A stretch of 63,581 bases of DNA from [Flavobacterium] thermophilum (GTDB lineage Bacteria > Bacillota > Bacilli > Bacillales > Anoxybacillaceae). Below, in pieces: positions 8,186 to 15,190 of this stretch (positions are counted from its first letter, which is position 1; each line of letters begins with the position of its first letter). The stretch is from contig UGGS01000003.1 of assembly GCA_900450595.1 (NCBI GenBank), positions 1 through 63,581 of the forward strand. Direction: 5' to 3'. The notes beneath the pieces are model-generated. The model was given only the letters and a program-made list of their open reading frames with translations. It did no database searches and was not told the origin of the DNA. The position numbers and the translations under genes were made by a program.

Positions 8186-9445
8186 TTATGCGATACGGAG
8201 CTGTTTTTTGATCACATCAATAGGAATCTCTTGCTTTGCAGCGTCATAAATGAACTCTATGACGCTATGGCCTTTCCGCGACCGAAGAAGCTCCAGCCCG
8301 GTGGAGAGGTTTTGTCGGGATTCGGCGATGCTGTACACGCAGGCCAACAGCACCACCGCCCAATACCGTTTCACCGCCCGAATGTGGCGAACGCGGTATC
8401 CATCCAGCTTCAGTTGATCTTTCGCCTGCCGGAAAAAGCACTCGATCGTCCAGCGCTGGGCGTAGTAACGCAAGATGTCTTCGTCCCCGAGTTCCCGGTC
8501 GGTGCTCAAGATGCAATGAAGATGTTCCGGCGCCATCGGCTGATCCGCCTTCCAAGCCAGCAGCACCACCGCGTCATCGAGGCCATGGATGGCCCCCTCA
8601 TAGCGATACACGCGATAACGCTCCTGCCCCACCGTGACGAGGCGGGTGTCTTTGGACTCGATATAGCGGGCAAACTGCTTGGCTTGGATGGCGATGCCTT
8701 TCGGGTAGAGAATCCGGTTCGTCTTGAGCATCGCGATGACATGGAATCCCTGTTTCAGACAGGCTTCGATGAGCTTTTTGGACGGATACCACGAATCCAT
8801 GAGCACATACACCGGCTGAGCCCGCTTCACCTTGAGCGAGGAAAGCATCTCGATCGCCAGGTCGATCTTGCTTTTTCCCGCTTTCTTGTCATACAGGCGG
8901 AACGCAAATGGGAACGCCTGCGTGAAGGTGTGCACCATCAGCCAAACGAGCGAATGCCCCCAGACCGATTGATGATCTTTATGCGAGTAGTGCCAGTCGC
9001 ACCCTTGAATGGCGTGCACAGCCCGTGACGAAGGCTTCGTTTTTTGGCAAATCGTATCATCAATCGAAACAAAAAGGGGTTGATTCTTCCGTTTGGCCAG
9101 TCGTTCGACCTGGGAAAGGATCCACTCTTGAAGCTTCCCAAGCAGCCTTTCCTCGTTCCAAGGGCTTTTCGTGAAAAAGTGACTGAGCGTCGTTCGATGA
9201 TTCGGATGAAAGCTCCAGTAATGAATATCAGTCAATGTTCCCGAGAATCCCTTGGTGGTCAAGGCATCGACAATATGAATGAGATGCTTGATGACCGGTT
9301 TGGAAAGCTGCAGCGTCAACCCCAGCGTGAAGTGTGAGTAAAATATTTGTGGGTGACATTCCGAAATGATCCCCGACGAGGGTTGCGAACTTTTGTTCGC
9401 GACGCTCGTCGGGGCCACCAAGCGAAGCGCGGTAGAAAAAAGCAA
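8186..9445 (-). CDS. IS701-family transposase
   Basis: A DDE transposase of the IS701 type, common in Geobacillus. Recognisable segments are VDALTTKGFSGTLTD, FVSIDDTICQKTKPS (first Asp), VYVLMDSWYPSKKLIE (second Asp) and YYAQRWTIECFFRQAKDQL (the YREK-like Glu motif). The conserved part starts at SHFTLGLTLQLSKPV. The first 33 codons (from a TTG at 9445) lie across a strong GC hairpin and are not typical of the family. There is no good ribosome site, so the true start may be lost or non-standard. It is probably inactive or poorly expressed unless transcribed from outside. Confidence 0.8.
   Translation of the reverse strand: MLFSTALRLVAPTSVANKSSQPSSGIISECHPQIFYSHFTLGLTLQLSKPVIKHLIHIVDALTTKGFSGTLTDIHYWSFHPNHRTTLSHFFTKSPWNEERLLGKLQEWILSQVERLAKRKNQPLFVSIDDTICQKTKPSSRAVHAIQGCDWHYSHKDHQSVWGHSLVWLMVHTFTQAFPFAFRLYDKKAGKSKIDLAIEMLSSLKVKRAQPVYVLMDSWYPSKKLIEACLKQGFHVIAMLKTNRILYPKGIAIQAKQFARYIESKDTRLVTVGQERYRVYRYEGAIHGLDDAVVLLAWKADQPMAPEHLHCILSTDRELGDEDILRYYAQRWTIECFFRQAKDQLKLDGYRVRHIRAVKRYWAVVLLACVYSIAESRQNLSTGLELLRSRKGHSVIEFIYDAAKQEIPIDVIKKQLRIA
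9371..9414. repeat. Strong GC-rich hairpin at the start of the IS701 gene
   Basis: CCCCGACGAGGgTtGCGAAC-tttt-GTTCGCgACgCTCGTCGGGG (shown interrupted at mismatches; 20-base arms). It lies over the initiation region of the transposase, so it could hide the start from ribosomes when the RNA is made from outside. Confidence 0.8.
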
Positions 9446-9459
9446 ATGTCATGCAAAAA

Positions 9460-10937
9460 GGACTCTCTCCCTGCTATGATGGTGATTGTCAACATCAACC
9501 GAAAACAGGAGGGAGAGAGTCCATGAAACATCTTACCACAGAATGGCCTTTATTAAAAGAGCTGGAGGAACAATTAGTCAGAACTCTTCAAAAGGTGTTC
9601 GCTGTCTTGTTGGCGGCCCTTTTGGAGGAGGTTGATCAACAACTGGCGGAAGCGCGGGACAAGCGCCGGTATCAGCTGAAAGACAAACGGCCGACCACGA
9701 TCCAAACGCTGTTTGGAGAAGTGACGTTTCGACGGAACTACTACTATGATCGGCAGGCGGGGGCGTATACCTTCTTGCTGGATGCCGAACTGGGCTTTGA
9801 TGGAGCGCAGTCGATCAGCCCTTGCCTCGAGGAAACGGCGGTCGAGTTGGCCGTAGAGTGCTCTTCCTACCGCAAAGCAGCCCGTACGTTGGAGTCGATC
9901 GTGGGGTATGCGGTCCTAAGCCACGAGGCGATTCGCCAACTGGTGCTGGAGGCCCCTGTCTCGCTGCACCACCCTGTTTCCCAACGGCACGGCCGAGTGC
10001 TGTTTGTGGAGGCGGATGGGCTGTTCATTTCCCGCCAGGGGAAAGGGAAACGGGCGAAAGAAGAGAAAATCCTGGCGGTTCACGAGGGATGGAAACGAAA
10101 CGGTTCGCAGCTTGAGCTCGTGAACCGGCGCCACTACCTCCATGAAGGGGAGGGAGACGTGTGGGAACGGTTTGAAGAGTGGCTGATGAACGAATATGCC
10201 TATGATCCGTGCCGGGACCTGTTGATCATCAACGGCGACGCGGCGTCGTGGATCACGGCCTGCCGGGAGTATTTTGGGAAGCGAGCCTGCTTTCAGCTGG
10301 ATCGATTTCATGTGGCGCGGGAGCTGCGTCAGTGTCTGTCCGGCCATCCGCGTTGGCGGGAGGTGCGGAAGAAGCTGGCGAAACAAGACGAAGAGGGGCT
10401 TCTCGTGGAGCTGAACAGCGCGGTCGGCACGTTGGAGGACGAAGCGAAAGAGAAGCAGATGGCTGCCATGATCCGCCGGATCGAGTCGATGCCGGGATGC
10501 ATCCGGGACTATCGGGAGTGGCTGTCGGAGCAAGGGGTGGAGACGACCGGCATGCGTCCGATGGGCCACGCCGAGAGCGTGATGAGCCGGTTTGCGCATC
10601 GGGTGAAATCCCGCCGCAGCTGGAAAGACCAAGGGCTTCGGGCGTTTCTGAGGGCGATGGCGGCCCGAATCGACGGGATTTGGCGGAGAAATGGGCAGTT
10701 GGTGGAGGAAGAAGAGACCCGAACGGCGGCCTCGGCCTCAACAAAGTCCAAGCGGATCGAACAGGCCAAACGGAAGGCCGGACGGTTATGGGCAGATGTG
10801 GTGCGTCAGAATCTACCGTGTCTGCAGCGGTCATCCGGGACACCGATCCATCAAGCGTTGTCGGCGCTCCGGGATGGTGGTTGGGTGTAAAAAAATGGAA
10901 TATCGTATCATCGCCTCAAGATGAGGGATGAGAGTCC
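9460..10937 (+). mobile_element. ISLre2-family insertion sequence
   Basis: It contains a complete ISLre2 (UPF0236-type) transposase. The ends look like GGACTCTCtCCCT at 9460 and its partner AGGGATGAGAGTCC ending at 10937, an imperfect terminal inverted repeat. Exact ends and target duplication could not be confirmed by eye. Confidence 0.7.
9523..10890 (+). CDS. ISLre2-family transposase
   Basis: A 455-residue protein of the ISLre2/UPF0236 group. The family N terminus (TTEWPLLKELEEQLVRTLQ) is present, as are RRYQLKDKRPTTIQTLFGEVTFRRNYYYD, VEADGLFISRQ (first Asp), LLIINGDAASWI (second Asp) and the later GMRPMGHAESVMSRFAHRVKSRR region with the final Glu. The chosen start at 9523 has GGAGGGAGAGAG before it. 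It is intact in frame, so it may be active. The codon use is GC-rich compared with the surrounding AT-rich accessory genes. Confidence 0.85.
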   Translation: MKHLTTEWPLLKELEEQLVRTLQKVFAVLLAALLEEVDQQLAEARDKRRYQLKDKRPTTIQTLFGEVTFRRNYYYDRQAGAYTFLLDAELGFDGAQSISPCLEETAVELAVECSSYRKAARTLESIVGYAVLSHEAIRQLVLEAPVSLHHPVSQRHGRVLFVEADGLFISRQGKGKRAKEEKILAVHEGWKRNGSQLELVNRRHYLHEGEGDVWERFEEWLMNEYAYDPCRDLLIINGDAASWITACREYFGKRACFQLDRFHVARELRQCLSGHPRWREVRKKLAKQDEEGLLVELNSAVGTLEDEAKEKQMAAMIRRIESMPGCIRDYREWLSEQGVETTGMRPMGHAESVMSRFAHRVKSRRSWKDQGLRAFLRAMAARIDGIWRRNGQLVEEEETRTAASASTKSKRIEQAKRKAGRLWADVVRQNLPCLQRSSGTPIHQALSALRDGGWV

Positions 10938-10999
10938 GAAAGCGCTTACGATATGAATTCCTGAAAATGGTTCGCTAACTAGTGATTGACAACGCCCGT

Positions 11000-11093
11000 A
11001 GTGAACCGAAAAAATGTTCTCCACAAAGTCTTGACTGACTCCATCCGAAACAAGTTTTTGCATCAAATTCGGGAGTGTGGTATGCTTGTTCAT
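11000..11093 (-). pseudogene. IS4-family transposase N-terminal remnant
   Basis: On the minus strand the frame opens with MNKHTTLPNLMQKLVSDG, the usual N terminus of a Geobacillus-type IS4 transposase. It then loses similarity within about 30 codons and stops. The remainder of the gene is absent, and the ISLre2 end lies about 60 bases further left. IS relic. Confidence 0.65.
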
Positions 11094-11217
11094 AGAGAGC
11101 ACCTCCTGGGTTTGTTTGTGTCGTTACTCACATTCTACAGGAAAGGTGCTCTTTTTTCTATACCCTTTGGATTTTATTGGATAATCAACACGCCTGATTA
11201 TGCAGAAGAGATCGAGC

Positions 11218-11601
11218 ATGAGTAGTATTCATGCACAGCGAGTAGAATTGCTCAAAAATCGAGCATTTTTATTATATTTTATTGGAACAACAGTCTCTTA
11301 TTTTGGAAATGGGATGCAATATATTGCTAACAGTTGATTGCCCTTTGTAATTTCCTTAATTGTAGGAATTTTGTTACTCAATTCTACGGTTATTAAATTG
11401 AACGAAAGACAGTTAAAAAGTTTAAAATGGGTATCTCGAATACTAATAGGAGTTTTAAGTGTTCCCTTATCTTTTTTCTCTATTAGGATAATAAAGGGTA
11501 ATAGTATTAACTTCTTCTCTTTAACATATTTGATTATACTGATTTTAGTCGATTTATGGTGTACATGTTTCTTAGAAAATTATTTCGCCGCCAATAGTTA
11601 G
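11218..11601 (+). pseudogene. Membrane transporter remnant with in-frame stop
   Basis: The frame starting at the ATG at 11218 reads like the N terminus of an MFS permease (FLLYFIGTTVSYFGNGMQYIANS) and hits TGA at 11335, where MFS proteins usually have Trp. It continues in the same frame to 11601 with two or three hydrophobic helices (FVISLIVGILLL, VSRILIGVLSVPLSFF, LTYLIILILVDLW). The downstream part does not look like MFS helix 2, so this may be a fusion of two broken genes. No ribosome site for the downstream part. Confidence 0.45.
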
Positions 11602-11738
11602 AAAATTATTAGTTAATTATTTCATTTTTCCGATGATGTATAAAATTTTGTGTAAAGCATTTTGCTAGACCAAAAGAAAAAAGGTAGGGTATTCTCTGAT
11701 TTGGACCAAAACATTCCAGAGAAAGGAGAACCCTACCT

Positions 11739-12866
11739 ATGTCTAAAAGTATACCGAATGTCGACTGGGCAAATCAACTGGAAAGTGTTATTCGTCAGTT
11801 TGTAAAGGAAAAATTAGAACTGATCATGCGGGAAGAAATTAAAAATTTCCTCGAAATTGAACAGGCTGGAACGTCGAATATGAGAAACGGCTACTATCAG
11901 CGAAATCTAGATACGCAATACGGTCGGATTGAAGGTCTTTTGGTCCCTAGAGACCGAAACGGAGAATTTCAAACGCAGCTGTTTGCCCCTTACCAACGCC
12001 ACACGGGCTGGCTGGAGGAAGCAATCATTAGGATGTACCAAAGTGGCATGAGCACGCGTGAAATTGGCAAGTTTATCGAACGAATTCTAGGAAGCACCTA
12101 TTCTCCTGCGACGATCAGCCGGATTACCGATGTCGTGAAGGAAGACATCGAGAAATGGCACGCTCGTCCACTACACCAGCGTTATTCGGTCTTATATTTG
12201 GACGGCTTGTACGTGAAACTTCGCCGGGATACGGTAGAGAAAGAAGCCATTTATGTGGTGTTAGGGGTGAATGAAGAAGGATATCGCGAAATTCTTGATT
12301 TCTTTGTGGGGGGACAGGAAAGCGCCTATGTATGGCAGGAGATTCTTCAACAACTATACAACAGGGGCGTAAAGGAAGTGCTTCTGGGCGTATTCGATGG
12401 ACTACCGGGGTTGGAGGAAGCCTTTAAGGCGGTTTATCCGAAAGCCGATGTGCAGCGTTGTGTCGTTCACAAAGTCCGCAACACGCTCCATCGTGTTCGG
12501 AAAAAAGACCAATTCGAAGTGGCCGAGGATCTCAAGCTGATTTATCGCGCGCCGAATAAGGAGATGGCGTTACAAATGTTTCAACAGTTTGAGTCGAAAT
12601 GGTCCAGCAAATATCCAAGAGAAGTTCAATCTTGGGCCAATGAGTTGGATGTCCTCCTTACATTTATGGATGATCCAAGCAGTATTCGAAGTGTGATTTA
12701 CACGACCAATGCCATCGAACGAACGATCAAGGAGATTCGGAAACGCCTAAAACCGATGAACAGTTTGAATAGTTTAGAAGCCGCTGAAAAAATCGTGTAT
12801 TTGACCATTCAAGATTTTAATGAGAAATGGGCAGGGCGAAAGTTGCGAGGATTTGCCGAAGCGTAG
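11739..12866 (+). CDS. IS256-family transposase with premature amber codon
   Basis: A 375-residue mutator-type transposase. The catalytic DDE frame is visible: VLYLDGLYVKLRRD (first Asp), LLGVFDGLPGLEEAF (second Asp) and TTNAIERTIKEIRKRLKPM (Glu). The gene ends at TAG (12864-12866), but the frame continues for 12 sense codons (EALQRMFEERYH) before the next stop. Typical family members run through this position, so the TAG looks like a single-base change from CAG. The loss is 13 residues beyond the last catalytic residue, so activity may persist. The truncated copy at 16651 has the same TAG. AGAAAGGAG precedes the ATG. Confidence 0.85.
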   Translation: MSKSIPNVDWANQLESVIRQFVKEKLELIMREEIKNFLEIEQAGTSNMRNGYYQRNLDTQYGRIEGLLVPRDRNGEFQTQLFAPYQRHTGWLEEAIIRMYQSGMSTREIGKFIERILGSTYSPATISRITDVVKEDIEKWHARPLHQRYSVLYLDGLYVKLRRDTVEKEAIYVVLGVNEEGYREILDFFVGGQESAYVWQEILQQLYNRGVKEVLLGVFDGLPGLEEAFKAVYPKADVQRCVVHKVRNTLHRVRKKDQFEVAEDLKLIYRAPNKEMALQMFQQFESKWSSKYPREVQSWANELDVLLTFMDDPSSIRSVIYTTNAIERTIKEIRKRLKPMNSLNSLEAAEKIVYLTIQDFNEKWAGRKLRGFAEA

Positions 12867-12945
12867 GAAGCCCTTCAACGAATGTTTGAAGAACGTTATC
12901 ATTAACCAAATACTGTAAATAAACAAAATAGGGGGATTCTCCCTT

Positions 12946-12983
12946 TCCACACAGGAGACTGAATATTCAGTCTCCTGTGTGGA
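12946..12983. repeat. Perfect 38-bp palindrome at the IS256 3' end
   Basis: The half site TCCACACAGGAGACTGAAT is followed by its exact reverse complement, just after the transposase. There is no T run, but the stem is long enough to stop or process RNA. An identical palindrome is retained in the deleted copy (about 16728-16765). Confidence 0.85.
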
Positions 12984-13052
12984 GAAAATCAGTCCCCTAT
13001 CAATTCAAATCCATTTCAGAGAAACCCTACCCCATTACATTACACAAAATTC

Positions 13053-13081
13053 TTGACGGTACCGTATTTTACGAATAAAAT
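13053..13081 (+). promoter_or_regulatory. Hybrid promoter from IS256 end into the RiPP cluster
   Basis: TTGACG at 13053-13058 lies in the distal end of the IS256 element. A 17-base spacer leads to TAAAAT at 13076-13081 in the adjacent DNA. This is close to the sigma-A consensus and points at the MFS-decarboxylase-precursor-radical SAM genes. IS256-type elements are known to form such hybrid promoters. Confidence 0.6.
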
Positions 13082-13212
13082 AATTATTGTGATAATTGTA
13101 ATATAATGAATCTTTAGTTATATTAAAACCGCCCCTTATCCTATGTTTTGATTTTGTTCTGTTTCACAAGTGCATTACATGCCTAGTCTCAATCTTTCTA
13201 AGGGTGATCATT

Positions 13213-14415
13213 TTGAACGCTACAAAATTTTGTATAGCAACGTTTCTTTCCAACTTGGGGGACATCATATACAGTGTTGTTATAGCTTGGTATATTGCTG
13301 ATGTTTTACAATCAGGTTTTTTGATGGGAGCAGTTTTATTTTCCCTAGGTTTGTCGAGATTTATTGCTGGGCTTCTTTGCGGACCGGTTATTGATCGAAT
13401 AGGGGCAAAGTTGTTTCTGTGGTTGTCAGACATGATAAGGGCAATCATTGTGTTAGTTTTGGCTATTCTGTTATGGGATCATACTGTCTCTTTTGTCATT
13501 CTCATAATGGTCTCCGTTTTGTTTGGAGCGATTGATGCTTTTTATTGGTCAGCCTCAGAATCAATAAAGCCAAGATTAGTCGCTACTGAATATTTAAGTC
13601 GTCTCAATAGTCAATACTTCACTGTTGTAAGAACAACGATCATTTTGGGTCCTTTAATCGCCGCTTGGATGGTTGAATCAATCTCAATCGAACGTTCCTT
13701 GATCGCCATGTCTATCTTATATGTATTTTCAACTTTTTTCATTTTGTTTATTGATTCTAAAAATAGTCATCTTGAAAATATGAACGACAATAATGACAAC
13801 ACTTCTTACTTTTCGGATTTACGACTCGGTTTTAGTTTTTTGAATAGACAAAAAATGATTTTTTATTTGGTGATAACTATGTTTTTTGTAAATATTGGAG
13901 CAAACGGGGTTAATGTATTGTTCCCTTTTTTAGCTAAAAATGTTAGTGATGATGCTAAGTATTTAGGATATATATATTCATCGATGTCAATGGGAAGTTT
14001 GTTAACTGGTTTAATCTTTTCAGTTAAAAGCATTCACAAGGTTGAATTGAAGATTATATATTTATCTTTTCTTTTACAAGCTACTGGTATTGCCGCACTA
14101 TGTTTCACCCAACACTTTTTGATTATTCTAATTTTCGTTTTCGTAATTGGCTTAATTACTGGTTTTATAGGAGTCCTTATACCTACTTTTGTTCAACATT
14201 CTGTGCCTATTCATTTATTAGGAAGAGTGAATAGTATTATGATGGCGATTTCAATGCTATCAACGCCAGTAGCCCAGTTTATTTTTGGGGTCAGTGTTGA
14301 TTATTTCAATATAAAATATCTTTTCTTCATTGCAGGTGCTTTGGGTATAGTTACTAGTTTATGTTCGTTATTAATTAATGAGAGAAAAGGTACGCCAAGA
14401 GAAACTGTAATGTAA
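13213..14415 (+). CDS. MFS transporter, probable RiPP exporter
   Basis: A 400-residue, twelve-helix major facilitator protein. GPVIDRIGAKLFLWLSD is the MFS motif-A-like loop between helices 2 and 3. VPIHLLGRVNSIMMAIS marks the corresponding loop in the second half, and a hydrophilic central loop (SKNSHLENMNDNNDN) separates the halves. I prefer the TTG at 13213, because AAGGGTGATC, close to the ideal anti-16S match, lies three bases before it; GTG at 13204 is the alternative. It is followed after 14 bases by the decarboxylase gene. In RiPP loci such proteins often export the mature peptide or give self-protection. Confidence 0.8.
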   Translation: MNATKFCIATFLSNLGDIIYSVVIAWYIADVLQSGFLMGAVLFSLGLSRFIAGLLCGPVIDRIGAKLFLWLSDMIRAIIVLVLAILLWDHTVSFVILIMVSVLFGAIDAFYWSASESIKPRLVATEYLSRLNSQYFTVVRTTIILGPLIAAWMVESISIERSLIAMSILYVFSTFFILFIDSKNSHLENMNDNNDNTSYFSDLRLGFSFLNRQKMIFYLVITMFFVNIGANGVNVLFPFLAKNVSDDAKYLGYIYSSMSMGSLLTGLIFSVKSIHKVELKIIYLSFLLQATGIAALCFTQHFLIILIFVFVIGLITGFIGVLIPTFVQHSVPIHLLGRVNSIMMAISMLSTPVAQFIFGVSVDYFNIKYLFFIAGALGIVTSLCSLLINERKGTPRETVM

Positions 14416-14429
14416 AGGAGGTGTTAAGC

Positions 14430-15041
14430 TTGAATATATTAGTTGGCGTTACAGGTTCTTCAGGAGTTGTTGAATTACCTATGTATTTACGAGTTTTTAG
14501 AGAAAAACTAGATGCTAACATTAGACTAGTTTGTACATCGAACGTTCAGAAATTTATTGATGTCAATTTTTTGGCGGCGCACGCTGATGCTCCTGCATAT
14601 CAGGATATGTACGATTTTCCAAAGGAGTATACACGAAATAGAGTTCCTCATTCCTTTTTACATGACTGGGCGGATATTTTCATAATTTTGCCTTGTACTG
14701 CTAATACTTTAGCGAAGTGTGCAAACGGAATAGCTGATAATTTGTTAACCATGCTGGTTTTATGCTCTCCAAGACCTGTTGTCTTTTTCCCAAATATGGG
14801 GCCAAACATGTGGGATGCAAAAGTTACACAATACAATGCTAAAAAGCTGATCAGTTTTGGACATAAAGTTGTATTTCCTAGTGGAAATGCATGGATAACT
14901 GCAACCGGAGAAAAAGTAGATTATGGACATGTACCTCCCCCATATACAGTAGCTGAGTATATACAGAGACATATACAGCAGTCAGACAATGAATTGAAAG
15001 GAGGTGAATTGCATGAATCAGGAAATGCTTCAAATTCTTGA
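14430..15041 (+). CDS. EpiD-like flavoprotein, peptidyl-cysteine decarboxylase
   Basis: A 203-residue homo-oligomeric flavin-containing Cys decarboxylase (HFCD) family member. It begins with the FMN-binding NILVGVTGSSGVVELP. The catalytic His (H74) stands before HDWADIFIILPCTANTLAKCANGIADNLLT, which matches the EpiD/PPC-decarboxylase pattern, and PNMGPNMW (121-128) matches the substrate-clamp PxMNxxMW motif. EpiD-type enzymes oxidatively decarboxylate a C-terminal Cys of a peptide to an aminoenethiol. TTG start chosen for the AAAGGAGGTG just upstream. The 3' end overlaps the precursor gene by 29 bases. A role in coenzyme A synthesis is unlikely: there is no synthetase domain and the gene lies in a peptide operon. 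Confidence 0.85.
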   Translation: MNILVGVTGSSGVVELPMYLRVFREKLDANIRLVCTSNVQKFIDVNFLAAHADAPAYQDMYDFPKEYTRNRVPHSFLHDWADIFIILPCTANTLAKCANGIADNLLTMLVLCSPRPVVFFPNMGPNMWDAKVTQYNAKKLISFGHKVVFPSGNAWITATGEKVDYGHVPPPYTVAEYIQRHIQQSDNELKGGELHESGNASNS

Positions 15042-15126
15042 TGAAGGCTTCGATGTCTTGAATCCAACAGCAGAAGACGTTCTTCTTTCTTTTGCACCGA
15101 CTAACACAAACTGCGGAGGATGCTGA
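15013..15126 (+). CDS. RiPP precursor peptide, 37 residues, C-terminal NCGGC
   Basis: A short gene with one of the best ribosome sites in the window (AAAGGAGGTG, 6 bases before ATG). Residues 1-26 are acidic and amphipathic (MNQEMLQILDEGFDVLNP then TAEDVLLS), as expected of a leader that binds a recognition element. The last 11 residues are FAPTNTNCGGC, Thr/Asn-rich with two cysteines, one of them the C-terminal residue. It starts inside the 3' end of the decarboxylase gene and is followed by a hairpin and then the radical SAM gene. A C-terminal Cys is the exact substrate feature of EpiD-type enzymes. The leader/core boundary is inferred and no cleavage protease is visible. Confidence 0.8.
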   Translation: MNQEMLQILDEGFDVLNPTAEDVLLSFAPTNTNCGGC

Positions 15127-15145
15127 TCATATTCTTTTGTCATCG

Positions 15146-15169
15146 GGGATAGCTATATTAAGCTATCCC
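15146..15169 (+). terminator. Hairpin between precursor and radical SAM genes
   Basis: GGGATAGCT-atatta-AGCTATCCC, a perfect 9-bp stem 20 bases after the precursor stop and 21 bases before the next ATG. The T run is weak, so it probably acts as a partial terminator or RNA stabiliser that raises precursor mRNA over enzyme mRNA, as in other RiPP operons. Confidence 0.7.
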
Positions 15170-15190
15170 TTGATTATAGGAGGGGTAAAA

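Larger units (their letters stand above)
8170..9459 (-). mobile_element. IS701-family insertion sequence, 5' end abutting another IS
   Basis: This region holds a near full-length IS701-type transposase. The distal end is near 8170-8185 (ACAGGGTACCCC). The promoter-proximal end is not visible because the ISLre2 element begins at about 9460, only 15 bases from the first possible start codon. I infer that the ISLre2 insertion clipped or overlies the original end. Boundaries are approximate. Confidence 0.65.
11632..13063 (+). mobile_element. IS256-family insertion sequence, full-length copy
   Basis: The ends were placed by comparison with the deleted copy at 16651-17002. Both share GATGATGTATAAAATTTTG on the transposase-proximal side and CTTGACGGTACC on the distal side. 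The terminal inverted repeat is imperfect and centred on AATTTTGTGTAAxG. It carries one transposase and a 38-bp palindrome. The distal end contains an outward-facing TTGACG. Confidence 0.85.

Noticed and set aside
8231..9028. Long plus-strand frame (265 codons) opposite the IS701 transposase
   Set aside because: It is the antisense of a well-supported transposase in GC-rich DNA, has no ribosome site and no family features.
9916..10931. Several long frames on both strands inside the ISLre2 element
   Set aside because: Shadow frames caused by high GC; the 455-residue transposase in the plus strand has all the family motifs.
14430..15041. Phosphopantothenoylcysteine decarboxylase (coenzyme A synthesis)
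   Set aside because: It has no synthetase domain, overlaps a Cys-ending peptide gene and sits with a radical SAM maturase, so a peptide decarboxylase fits better.
15092..15190. Upstream extension of the radical SAM frame (start at 15092)
   Set aside because: It would overlap the precursor gene and has no ribosome site; the ATG at 15191 has TAGGAGGGG.
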